A DNA stretch of 26,072 nucleotides from Gp6-AA40 sp046732795. Its GTDB lineage: Bacteria > Acidobacteriota > Vicinamibacteria > Vicinamibacterales > UBA2999. Made by a program: the position numbers and the translations under genes. Below are positions 6,475 to 13,489 of this stretch, one piece after another. The notes beneath the pieces were generated by a model that saw only the letters and a list, made by a program, of their open reading frames with translations, had not been told where the DNA came from and ran no database searches. The first letter of the stretch is position 1. The number at the start of each line of letters is the position of its first letter. Location of the stretch: the NCBI GenBank assembly GCA_046732795.1, contig JBKPNV010000190.1, positions 1 through 26,072 on the forward strand, read 5' to 3'.

Positions 6475-9400
6475 GTGCGTCATTTGGCGTTGAGCGTCTC
6501 TTTTGTCCTTTTCTTCTTAACGACATCGGGTGTCTCTGCGCAGGTGACCACCGCAACGCTTTACGGTGTCGTTCGGGATTCGACGGCTTCCTCGCTTCCT
6601 GGGGCGCTCGTGACTGTTTTGAACCAGGGAACAGGCCTTTCTCGGGAGACCGTGACCGACGTGAGCGGCGAGTTCGCGTTCACGGCGCTGCCAAGCGGTC
6701 GCTACACGCTTCGGATCGAGCTGCAGGGCTTCAAGGCGTATACGAACGACGCGCTCGAGTTGCTCGCGGGTCAGACCGTGCGACAGAACTTCACGATCGA
6801 AGTCGGGCAGCTCGAGGAGACCATCACCGTTTCAGAACGTTCACCGCTCGTCGAAACGGCATCAGCCGCACAAAAGGAATCGATGCTGGCCAACGAGGTG
6901 CGGACGCTGCCCCTCTCACGACGGAACATCACCGGCCTCCTGACGTTGTCGACAGGCGTCACCGAAGCGTCGACCGGGCTCGCCGGCGGCGGCAATATCC
7001 GGCTGAATGGAGTGGCCGAGGGCGGGACCGCCATCACCGTGGACGGCACCGACGCCACGGCGAACAACGAGACGCGCGGGCTGAATTCCTACGGCGCGCA
7101 GAACCAGATCAGCGTGATGAGCATCGAGGCAGTCGCCGAGGTGCAGGTGGTCAAAGGCATATTGCCTGCGGAATACGGCGGGGTGGTCGGCGGCCAGGTG
7201 AATATGCTGACGCGCTCGGGAACCAACCAGTTCCACGGCTCGCTCTTCGAGAACTGGCAGGATGAGAGCCTGCTGGCGCGCGACCCCTTCTTGCCGGCTT
7301 CGCAGCCCAAGCCGGACGTTCGCTTCAACCAGTACGGCGGCACGCTGGGCGGTGCCGTCGTACGCAGCCGCGCGTTCTTCTTCGCGGCATTCGAAGGCTA
7401 TCGCGAAACGTTCGGTGTGACGGTGAACGGCACGGTTCCCACACAGCAGTTGCGGAACCAGATCTTAGCCGCACTCCCGATGCCCGAGACCGTCGCCGTA
7501 CTCGACGTGACGCCATTGCCCAACGAACCGATCGACACCAACATCGGCCGCTACCGTGCAGCGCGGCCGCGCACGCGCAGCGACGACACGTGGCTCGCCA
7601 AGGCGGACGTGAACGTATCCCGTGGCACCCTGTCGGTGACGTACAGCAGAATGCGACCTGAGACGGTGAATCCGTCGATCTACATCGGCAGCGGCAACGA
7701 CCAGCGCTTCCTCAACGAACAGGATCGAGTCGCCGCGCAATACGTCCGCGCCGGTGGGACGTGGGTCTCCGAGACGCGCTTTGGCTGGAACCGCAGCTCG
7801 CTCGACCGGCTGAACGACTTCTGGATGCAGATCGACCCGACGGTGACCGGGGACGTCGAGTTGACCGACCCGGGCCCCCGCATCCCGGAGTTCACCATCG
7901 CCGGCGCCTTTGCCACGCCGCTCGCCGAGGTCCTCGCGATGCGGGGCCGGTCCTACAGTGCCGAGCAGAAGTTCAGCCGGTTCATTGGCTCGCACAACTT
8001 CAAGGCAGGGTTCCGATGGTCGCGGGAGGGTGGCAGCAAGACCAATCCGCAGAATCCGAACTACAGCTTCCAGACGATCCCCGACCTGCTGGCGAACCGG
8101 CCCAACTCCATGAACCTGCAGTCGGGCCAGCCGCCGCACGACGCACACATCGACAGTTACGGAGCGTTCCTGCAGGACGATTGGCGCGCCTCGCAACGGC
8201 TGGTGCTCAATCTCGGCGTGCGCCTTGATTTCTACCCCGCCTTTCGTGTGAAAGCGACGAGCGATCGCCCCGCGGAGATCGTCAACCTCGAATCTCCGAC
8301 CGATCTCAACAAGATGGATTTCGGGCCGCCGCGACCGCCTGACGACATCTATAACCCCGACATGTTGAACATCGGCCCACGTGCCGGTTTCGTGTGGACA
8401 CTCGATGAAGCCGGGAAGACGGTGGTGCGCGGTGGAACCGGCGTGCTGTTCAGCCCGATCATGCTCGCGCTCATCCAGAACAACGTCGCGGACCCGTTCA
8501 TCGGCGCCGCGACCAATTACAACCGCACGGATCTGGCCGCACGCAGTCTCAAGTGGCCCGACTACGCGGAGGAGATTCAGGATATCGTTCGCGCGGACAA
8601 CGGGGGGAAGAAGGCGATCTACTCGCTCATCGACCCGGACATCCGCGCGCCGTACACGGTTCAAAGCATGATCAACGTACAGCGATCGCTCGGCGGCGCC
8701 TGGATGGCCGAGGCCGGATACATCCGGACAGACGGGCGCAATTTCCCGCTCAGCCGTCCCTTGGCGAGTGCGTTCGATCGGCAGACCGGGGCGCGCCCGA
8801 ACCCGGCCCTCGGTACACCGAGCGGCGTCTACGTCACCAGCGAGCAGACGATGGTCTATGACGCGCTGCAAACGTCGGTGCGGCGGCGTTTCGATGACGA
8901 CCTCGGGCTCGGATTCCATTACACCTACAGCCGTGGCTTCGCCGAGCAAGGCGGGTCGCTCGCGTCGAACTTCGTCAACAGCGACTACTTCGTCACGCAG
9001 GACTTCTTCGATCCGTTTTACGATCGCAACCCCTTGTCGCAGGAAGCGCGGCATCGGATCTCATTTGACGCGATCTACCAGCTGCCCTCGCCCGACGGTG
9101 CAGTCCTCTCGCAGATTCTGGGTGGCTGGCAGATCTCAGGCATTCTCTCGGCGCGCACCGGCGTTCCGCTGCGCGTGACACAGCCGTCGGGAATCCCCAA
9201 TAGCCGACCCGATCTGATCGGTGACGATCCGGTGCTCGACGATTACCGCGACACGCGGCTATACCTGGACCGCAGCCAGTTCGCGCTCGTACCCGTCTCC
9301 TCGATCACGACGGCCACGTTGCGGCCGGGGAACGCGAATCCCGGCCTCATTCGCGGGCCTGGGAACTGGTCGGTGAACCTCTCGGTGACGAAGGGTTTCC

Positions 9401-9567
9401 GCCTTAGCCAGACGGTTCGGCTCGACGTCCGGATGGACGCCTTCAACGCATTCAATCGGATCAACTACAACAATCCGAACACGAACATCACGTCGCCCGA
9501 CTTCGGGCGTCTTCTGACGTCGATGTCACCACGCACGGCGCAACTGGGAGCACGTTTGAGTTTCTGA
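6475..9567 (+). CDS. TonB-dependent receptor, Oar-like, with N-terminal carboxypeptidase-regulatory-like domain
   Basis: This 1030-residue outer-membrane beta-barrel probably imports large substrates such as oligosaccharides or peptides, using TonB energy. Start: the GTG at 6475 follows a near-perfect AAGGAGGTG site. The frame is open further upstream, but that part overlaps ogt. The signal peptide ends GVSA|QVTT near residue 22. A CarboxypepD_reg-like beta-sandwich follows (about 24-110: GVVRDSTASSLPGALVTV, DVSGEFAFTALPSGRYTL). Next come the plug region (about 125-250, with VTVDGTDATANNETRG and VVKGILPAEYGGVVGGQ) and a long barrel. The chain ends in an aromatic residue (ARLSF), as outer-membrane barrels do. 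This domain order is characteristic of Acidobacteria. No SusD-like partner or regulator flanks it, so the substrate is unknown. Confidence 0.93.
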   Translation: MRHLALSVSFVLFFLTTSGVSAQVTTATLYGVVRDSTASSLPGALVTVLNQGTGLSRETVTDVSGEFAFTALPSGRYTLRIELQGFKAYTNDALELLAGQTVRQNFTIEVGQLEETITVSERSPLVETASAAQKESMLANEVRTLPLSRRNITGLLTLSTGVTEASTGLAGGGNIRLNGVAEGGTAITVDGTDATANNETRGLNSYGAQNQISVMSIEAVAEVQVVKGILPAEYGGVVGGQVNMLTRSGTNQFHGSLFENWQDESLLARDPFLPASQPKPDVRFNQYGGTLGGAVVRSRAFFFAAFEGYRETFGVTVNGTVPTQQLRNQILAALPMPETVAVLDVTPLPNEPIDTNIGRYRAARPRTRSDDTWLAKADVNVSRGTLSVTYSRMRPETVNPSIYIGSGNDQRFLNEQDRVAAQYVRAGGTWVSETRFGWNRSSLDRLNDFWMQIDPTVTGDVELTDPGPRIPEFTIAGAFATPLAEVLAMRGRSYSAEQKFSRFIGSHNFKAGFRWSREGGSKTNPQNPNYSFQTIPDLLANRPNSMNLQSGQPPHDAHIDSYGAFLQDDWRASQRLVLNLGVRLDFYPAFRVKATSDRPAEIVNLESPTDLNKMDFGPPRPPDDIYNPDMLNIGPRAGFVWTLDEAGKTVVRGGTGVLFSPIMLALIQNNVADPFIGAATNYNRTDLAARSLKWPDYAEEIQDIVRADNGGKKAIYSLIDPDIRAPYTVQSMINVQRSLGGAWMAEAGYIRTDGRNFPLSRPLASAFDRQTGARPNPALGTPSGVYVTSEQTMVYDALQTSVRRRFDDDLGLGFHYTYSRGFAEQGGSLASNFVNSDYFVTQDFFDPFYDRNPLSQEARHRISFDAIYQLPSPDGAVLSQILGGWQISGILSARTGVPLRVTQPSGIPNSRPDLIGDDPVLDDYRDTRLYLDRSQFALVPVSSITTATLRPGNANPGLIRGPGNWSVNLSVTKGFRLSQTVRLDVRMDAFNAFNRINYNNPNTNITSPDFGRLLTSMSPRTAQLGARLSF

Positions 9568-9739
9568 CGCCAGCGCCGATAGGCGTATCATCCCGGGCGC
9601 CGGTTCCATTTTGGCAGCGGACTCTTCATCCCGTTCACAGCCGAAGGAAAACCCTCCGACCGCACCGAGCGGCCTCTGACATGCGATGCGGGCTAGTGAA
9701 CTCGCTCGACCAGAAAATGGAGTTGCTCGCCGAGGCGCT

Positions 9740-9810
9740 CGATGCGGATTCACCGGCACGCCGCTCGTCTACGAGGAGCTCCGGCGGCTGGCCCGCAATT
9801 ACCTGCCCAG
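9740..9810 (+). pseudogene. Scrap resembling an ECF sigma factor (region-2 start)
   Basis: In frame from 9758, the plus strand reads TPLVYEELRRLARNYLP. This closely matches the N-terminal region of the ECF sigma factors common in Acidobacteria and Planctomycetes (consensus like PLVYEELRRLARRYLRRE). Neither a start codon nor the remaining ~170 residues can be found, and the frame stops soon after, inside the 3' end of the minus-strand hydrolase gene. It is probably the leftover of a deleted sigma gene. With only about 17 residues, chance resemblance is not excluded. Confidence 0.4.
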
Positions 9811-9815
9811 ACCTT

Positions 9816-10754
9816 CTATGGCAAGCTGCCCGTGAGCTCTTTGAACATCCGCCGCACTGTCGTTTCCCGTTGCGCCGCGAAGTTTGGCATCTTGTCATAC
9901 TGCGGGAGCTTCACCGCGGCGACAGTCTGGTCTTCGCTCGCCCCTCGGGCAATCTCGCTGTCAATGGCGTCTCGCGTGTCGACGAGCAGCTGTCGAAGGC
10001 GTCGGAGGCTCGCCCGCGTTTCCCTCGGGTCAGCCGGAAGGGGACCGTGGCCCGGCACAAAAATATCCGCCTCGAGGGACTGGACGGCATCGAGCACTCG
10101 CAGCCACGAAACGCCGTAGCCCTGCGCCATGTTGGGAAACTCCTCGCAAAAGAACAGCTCGCTCAGATAGGCGATTCGATCCTGCGGCACGAACACGATG
10201 GAGTCTCCCGTCGTATGGGCGCGGCCGAAATAGAGAATCTGAATTTCCTTTCCGCCGACATGGAGCGTCATGCGATCGCGAAACGTTGCGTTCGGCAGGC
10301 GCGAACGCTGCTCGTCGGCAGACGCGCCGCCGCGTTGCATCTGCTCGACAAGGCCCGCACGATAGTTCTCGTGTCCGATCTTGAAGACGTCCGCATAGGC
10401 CAGGTTTCCCTTGCTGTACTGATCGTGGAACGAAGACGACACAAGGTAGCGAACGGGCTGCTTGATAACATTCGTAATCGACTCGCGTTGAGCACGGCCC
10501 ACGGCTTCCGAGCCCAGGGCATCGACAACCACCGTGCCTTCACTCGTGACGATGATGCCGCTGCTGAAGGGCCTGCCAGCCGTGAACGCGGAGTACATGA
10601 AGTGGCCGGGAATAATTTGTCTCAGGCTTTCAGCGCTCGTCGTTTGTCCTGTCGCTGGCGCTTGCGCGACTGCGGCAGTGCGAAGCTCCTGCGTGAAGAG
10701 AAAACAGATCGACGAAGAGGCAGTAAGAAGAAGGGCAGCCGACGTGGTTCTCAT
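9816..10754 (-). CDS. Exported metallo-beta-lactamase-fold protein with a degenerate metal site
   Basis: This 312-residue protein has an N-terminal signal-like segment (MRTTSAALLLTASSSICFLF). The MBL fold is recognisable from the first strands (GIIVTSEGTVVVDALG, 66-81), GRAHTTGDSIVFVPQ (178-191) and the late VPGHGP (233-238). The usual HxHxDH zinc motif is changed: the aligned stretch is SSFHDQY (107-113), keeping only H110. H180 and H236 remain, and the bridging Asp is replaced near YLSELFF (197-202). It may bind one metal differently, or be inactive as a hydrolase. The ATG at 10754 follows AGGGGA. A longer frame to 10796 adds a non-hydrophobic head and is less likely. The gene stands alone, with no operon partner. 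Confidence 0.82.
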   Translation of the reverse strand: MRTTSAALLLTASSSICFLFTQELRTAAVAQAPATGQTTSAESLRQIIPGHFMYSAFTAGRPFSSGIIVTSEGTVVVDALGSEAVGRAQRESITNVIKQPVRYLVSSSFHDQYSKGNLAYADVFKIGHENYRAGLVEQMQRGGASADEQRSRLPNATFRDRMTLHVGGKEIQILYFGRAHTTGDSIVFVPQDRIAYLSELFFCEEFPNMAQGYGVSWLRVLDAVQSLEADIFVPGHGPLPADPRETRASLRRLRQLLVDTRDAIDSEIARGASEDQTVAAVKLPQYDKMPNFAAQRETTVRRMFKELTGSLP

Positions 10755-10922
10755 GTTTGATCCCCTGCGAGATAGTGCACTCACTTGAGCTCGCACAGCC
10801 AGTGCTCACCCGAACGGAGCGAACCGCGTGCGCTAACAAGAGCCTGGACTTTATGATGCTTGTCTGGGCCTTGTGGTCAGGTTGCTCACGAAGTGGCTCG
10901 GGTTTTGCGATCTATTCGCCCC

Positions 10923-11144
10923 ATGAAGAACTCACGCAGCAATGATACAGACCAGCCGGCACTGCAGCGCCAGCCTGACGAGTGGAAGACCGGGGACGAG
11001 CCAATGACGGACGCACAACGTTCATATCTGGAAACATTGTGTCGCGAGACCGGCGAGGAATTCGATGAGACGCTCTCGAAGGCAGACGCCTCGAAGCGGA
11101 TCGACGAACTCCGCGAACGCTCGCCGCGGCTCGCACAGGAATGA
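10923..11144 (+). CDS. DUF3072 small protein
   Basis: This 73-residue hydrophilic protein belongs to the DUF3072 family, recognised by WKTGDEPMTDAQRSYLETL followed by GEEFDETLSKADASKRIDEL. The family resembles a small helical SAP-like or stress-associated domain. Its molecular role is unknown. It is very acidic/polar with no membrane segment or signal, so it is cytoplasmic. The ATG at 10923 gives the usual family size. No clear ribosome-binding site is visible, and the frame continues upstream to 10860. It is the first gene of the stress-type cluster and is transcribed convergently with the CxxC protein gene at 11235. Confidence 0.8.
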   Translation: MKNSRSNDTDQPALQRQPDEWKTGDEPMTDAQRSYLETLCRETGEEFDETLSKADASKRIDELRERSPRLAQE

Positions 11145-11218
11145 TCCGATAGAACGTGTCCACGCCGAGGCAACCCAAAGCACGGTCTTGTTATGGAACG
11201 ACGTGTCTAACGTCAGTG

Positions 11219-11245
11219 AAGCCCCTGAACGGCCTCACGGCTTTT
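11219..11245 (+). terminator. Weak terminator-like hairpin after the DUF3072 gene
   Basis: AAGCC (11219-11223) pairs with GGCTT (11239-11243). An inner TGA/TCA pairing and a six-base loop lie between, and a short T run follows. It lies between two convergent genes. The stem is short and the T run has only four bases, so confidence is low. Confidence 0.3.
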
Positions 11246-11522
11246 CGGCAAGGTCAAGCAGCTCTTCCAGCGTCATTTTGAGCAAGCTCTCTTCCGGCAC
11301 CTGAGTGCCGCGCTCGAGGAGCATCATGACCAAGCTTTTCTTCTGGCAACCATCGCAGAGCCGCTCTTCGTTGCAGTCAATGAGCATGGGGCGGTCACTG
11401 CTTTGGAGCGCCATCTCGTAAGCGCGCCCACAAGCAGCACACATGTAGTCGAGCAGGACTACTTCGCCGGGACCGAGTGTCACGGTGCCATCGCCTTGTC
11501 GAAATCGTCGCTGGTTCGCCAT
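11235..11522 (-). CDS. Small CxxC zinc-ribbon-like protein
   Basis: This 95-residue protein was not recognised as a named family. It has two cysteine pairs, CAAC (28-31) and CDGC (56-59), plus C50. The pairs sit about 25 residues apart, as expected for a zinc ribbon. The C-terminal tail is acidic and helical (EESLLKMTLEELLDLAEKP). The start at 11522 (MANQRRFRQGDG) was chosen because upstream sequence overlaps the preceding gene and looks non-coding. It is the last gene of a four-gene minus-strand cluster, 32 bp after the DUF3618-like gene, and could be a small zinc-dependent regulator or adaptor. Confidence 0.7.
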   Translation of the reverse strand: MANQRRFRQGDGTVTLGPGEVVLLDYMCAACGRAYEMALQSSDRPMLIDCNEERLCDGCQKKSLVMMLLERGTQVPEESLLKMTLEELLDLAEKP

Positions 11523-11554
11523 GTCAATTCGTCCGGCAATGTGTGCGTCGCGTT

Positions 11555-11968
11555 CTACATCCGCGGGTCCTCTGTTTCGTGCGCTATCCGTTGATAGTGT
11601 TCGTCGAATCCCGGAATCAGCTCGCCGATGTATTTCGTGATCTGCGTTGCGGCCAACGCGATCAGCGCACTCCTGACGTTGTCCCACACTTCCACCAGTT
11701 GCTGGGGAACGTGGCTCTGCGCTTCGAATCCGAACTGACCAGCATTAGACGCTTCCGATGTCCGTCGCACAGACCGCGGACGGATCGTCGCGGCAAGCAA
11801 CACACCCGCGGCGAACGCTCCGCCCAGAAAGTAGTGAGGTCTCGCCTGATAATGGGCGCGCCAATCGGTGGCGGCCTCGACCTTCTCTTCGAGCTCGCGG
11901 AGGTTCGAACCGAGGCGCTCCCGCGTGCGATCGATATGAGCCTCTATTTTGTCGGCTGCTTGATCCAT
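11555..11968 (-). CDS. DUF3618-like membrane protein
   Basis: This 137-residue protein has an N-terminal amphipathic segment AADKIEAHIDRTRERLGSN followed by LRELEEKVEAATDW, typical of DUF3618. One hydrophobic segment follows (HYFLGGAFAAGVLLAATI, about 45-62), then a cytoplasmic-type tail. The ATG at 11968 is preceded by AAGGAGA and overlaps the end of the upstream holin-like gene by 25 bp, so the two are translationally linked. Such proteins are usually found beside DUF883/YqjD and DUF1469/YqjE proteins, as here, and are thought to act at the inner membrane under stress. The precise function is not known. Confidence 0.8.
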   Translation of the reverse strand: MDQAADKIEAHIDRTRERLGSNLRELEEKVEAATDWRAHYQARPHYFLGGAFAAGVLLAATIRPRSVRRTSEASNAGQFGFEAQSHVPQQLVEVWDNVRSALIALAATQITKYIGELIPGFDEHYQRIAHETEDPRM

Positions 11969-12327
11969 TCGAGATTCTCCTTGAGTGAACCGATCGTCCG
12001 CTCCGGAACGGGCGCGATTCGCTTGATCGTCCGAAGACCGACAGCGATTGAGATGGCGCCTATGATTGCCGTTACGAGGGCTATCAACAAGGTCGCGGCC
12101 CACATGGGCATGACCGCCGAGAGCGCGTAGGCAGCTGTCCACAGCAGGAGCATCCAACTGCTCAGGACAATGACGCCGCCAGCGGCCAGCCATAACGCCG
12201 ACGAAGCCGCGCGCGTTGCCTCCTCGCGAATCTCAGTCTTCGCAAGCCGGATCTCAGAGCGGAAGAGTTCCTGCACATTACGCAAAATGTCTTGCAAGAC
12301 GTCCGTAATCGAGCGATCACCGTTCAC
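11944..12327 (-). CDS. DUF1469 / YqjE-type holin-superfamily membrane protein
   Basis: This 127-residue protein opens with an amphipathic helix (DRSITDVLQDILRNVQEL, then FRSEIRLAKTEIREE). Two membrane segments follow: ALWLAAGGVIVLSSWMLLLWTAAYAL and MWAATLLIALVTAIIGAISIAVG. This is the layout of phage-holin-III/YqjE-like proteins. Start: the GTG at 12327 follows GAAGGAG with seven-base spacing and is preferred. An ATG at 12351 overlapping the upstream stop (TGATG) is the alternative and lacks a ribosome-binding site. It overlaps the DUF3618 gene downstream. Despite the name, these chromosomal proteins are not known to lyse cells. They accompany DUF883 and DUF3618 proteins. Confidence 0.83.
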   Translation of the reverse strand: MNGDRSITDVLQDILRNVQELFRSEIRLAKTEIREEATRAASSALWLAAGGVIVLSSWMLLLWTAAYALSAVMPMWAATLLIALVTAIIGAISIAVGLRTIKRIAPVPERTIGSLKENLEWIKQPTK

Positions 12328-12350
12328 CGTAGGGCTCCTTCGGGCGTTCA

Positions 12351-12749
12351 TCAATCGCGAACGACTGCCCGGCCGACTATGAATCCGACGACCGCCGCGA
12401 TTAAGAGCGCCGGTCCGGGGTTGTTCCGGACGACCGCCGTGACGTCGGTGATCATGCGCCTCGCGTCGTGCGAGCGCACGTAGTCCGCCGTCGTGCTCAA
12501 ACGATCTGCGGCTGCCTGTGCGAACTCTTTGACCTTCTGACCACCAGGAATTCCCTCAGCCCGTTCTTCGAACGCGGATGCGGCCGTTCCGAGTCGTTCG
12601 GCGACCACCGGCCGCGCTTCGTCGATCCTCTTCGCTGCCGCATAGGCCGCATCGAGTGTGGCGTCCTTTGCCTCTCTTGCTTGATCAGCCGCTCCCTGGC
12701 CGAAGGCCTCGGCCTGTGCCCGATCTGCTGAGGTGTATTTGCCCGCCAT
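12351..12749 (-). CDS. DUF883/YqjD-like membrane-anchored protein
   Basis: This 132-residue protein is mostly a long charged alanine-rich helix (about 5-105, e.g. DRAQAEAFGQGAADQAREAK) and ends with one C-terminal membrane segment (NPGPALLIAAVVGFIVGRAV). This matches the C-tail-anchored ElaB/YqjD/YgaM (DUF883) architecture. In E. coli, YqjD binds ribosomes at the membrane in stationary phase; whether this one does is unknown. The ATG at 12749 follows GAGAGGAG with good spacing. It is the first gene of the minus-strand group DUF883, DUF1469, DUF3618, CxxC protein. A perfect palindrome lies 45 bp upstream. Confidence 0.8.
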   Translation of the reverse strand: MAGKYTSADRAQAEAFGQGAADQAREAKDATLDAAYAAAKRIDEARPVVAERLGTAASAFEERAEGIPGGQKVKEFAQAAADRLSTTADYVRSHDARRMITDVTAVVRNNPGPALLIAAVVGFIVGRAVVRD

Positions 12750-12793
12750 CAATCGCTCCTCTCCAACGTTCTCGTGGGTGTCGCGGCTCGTGC

Positions 12794-12807
12794 GACTCAC
12801 GTGAGTC
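12794..12807. promoter_or_regulatory. Perfect 14-bp palindrome upstream of the DUF883 operon
   Basis: GACTCACGTGAGTC equals its reverse complement and contains a CACGTG core. It lies 45 bp upstream of the DUF883-like start codon, where an operator or activator site would be expected. No regulator was identified. Confidence 0.45.
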
Positions 12808-13489
12808 ATTTGCGCACGCGGCAGGCAAGACAGCATTTTGCGTACCAGAGAGAACTGCGCGCGAACCCGGGGCGTGAACATCTTTCGAAAGCAAGGTCAC
12901 AACGACATCTCGAATATCGGTTTCCAGTTGTGGTACGGCGACACTCAGCTCAGGCATTCGACGCGATCATTTGCCTTTGGGGAGGGTTATCGCTACGACT
13001 TATAGAACACGCAACTCTGCCGCGACGGCTTTACAAAAACCTCAGCCACTTGGGAGGTTCATACGACACTGGCAGATCGACCGGCAGCCGGTGACCGACA
13101 AGGTGGAGCTCCTTGAGCCGGAGCGCCGCGCGGAAACAAACCACGCACACACGCGAGATCGATTGTTCGCGACGATCGTCACTGTAGACGCCAAGTCATT
13201 CGAGCCATGTTGCCGAGACCCGCCAGCGTGTACGCGCGCCGGTCTGAAGATCCGGGTGTGGCGGCATCCATCAGGACGACGCGCCGACATGCGGGAAATG
13301 GTTCTCGACGACAGCGTGATCGATATGTGCGAGCACACGTCGCCGACTCTGGATTCAATCCGCGATCGTGCGAGCGCCTCTCTACTCGAGGACGCATTCG
13401 CGCGCGATTCCCGAGTCGTCGCGGGTCCCGAGTGGCGTTCATCTTGCGTCGTTCGCGGCCTTGAACCTCAGGGCCACGCAGGAGGCACC
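12808..13489 (+). other. Long stretch without a recognised gene, upstream of the Mn catalase
   Basis: About 680 bases between divergent genes. The catalase frame stays open upstream to 12971, but its 173 extra residues are low in hydrophobic structure, rich in Arg/His/Cys and unlike any family. The other frames are no better. It may hold promoters for both directions or a decayed gene. No confident promoter, hairpin or RNA was seen. Confidence 0.5.

Noticed and set aside
7465..9054. 529-residue minus-strand open frame inside the TonB receptor
   Set aside because: The composition is Arg/Val-rich with no domain pattern, and the plus strand encodes an unmistakable receptor.
9568..9590. ACGCC / GGCGT inverted repeat after the TonB receptor as a terminator
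   Set aside because: The stem is only five pairs with a 10-base loop and no T run follows.
11944..12327. Prophage lysis gene suggested by the holin-like protein
   Set aside because: No other phage genes are near. The DUF883/DUF1469/DUF3618 neighbours identify it as the chromosomal YqjE-type protein.
12971..13489. 173-residue N-terminal extension of the Mn catalase
   Set aside because: The catalase has a strong ribosome-binding site and the canonical N-terminus at 13490. The extension has no family-like sequence.
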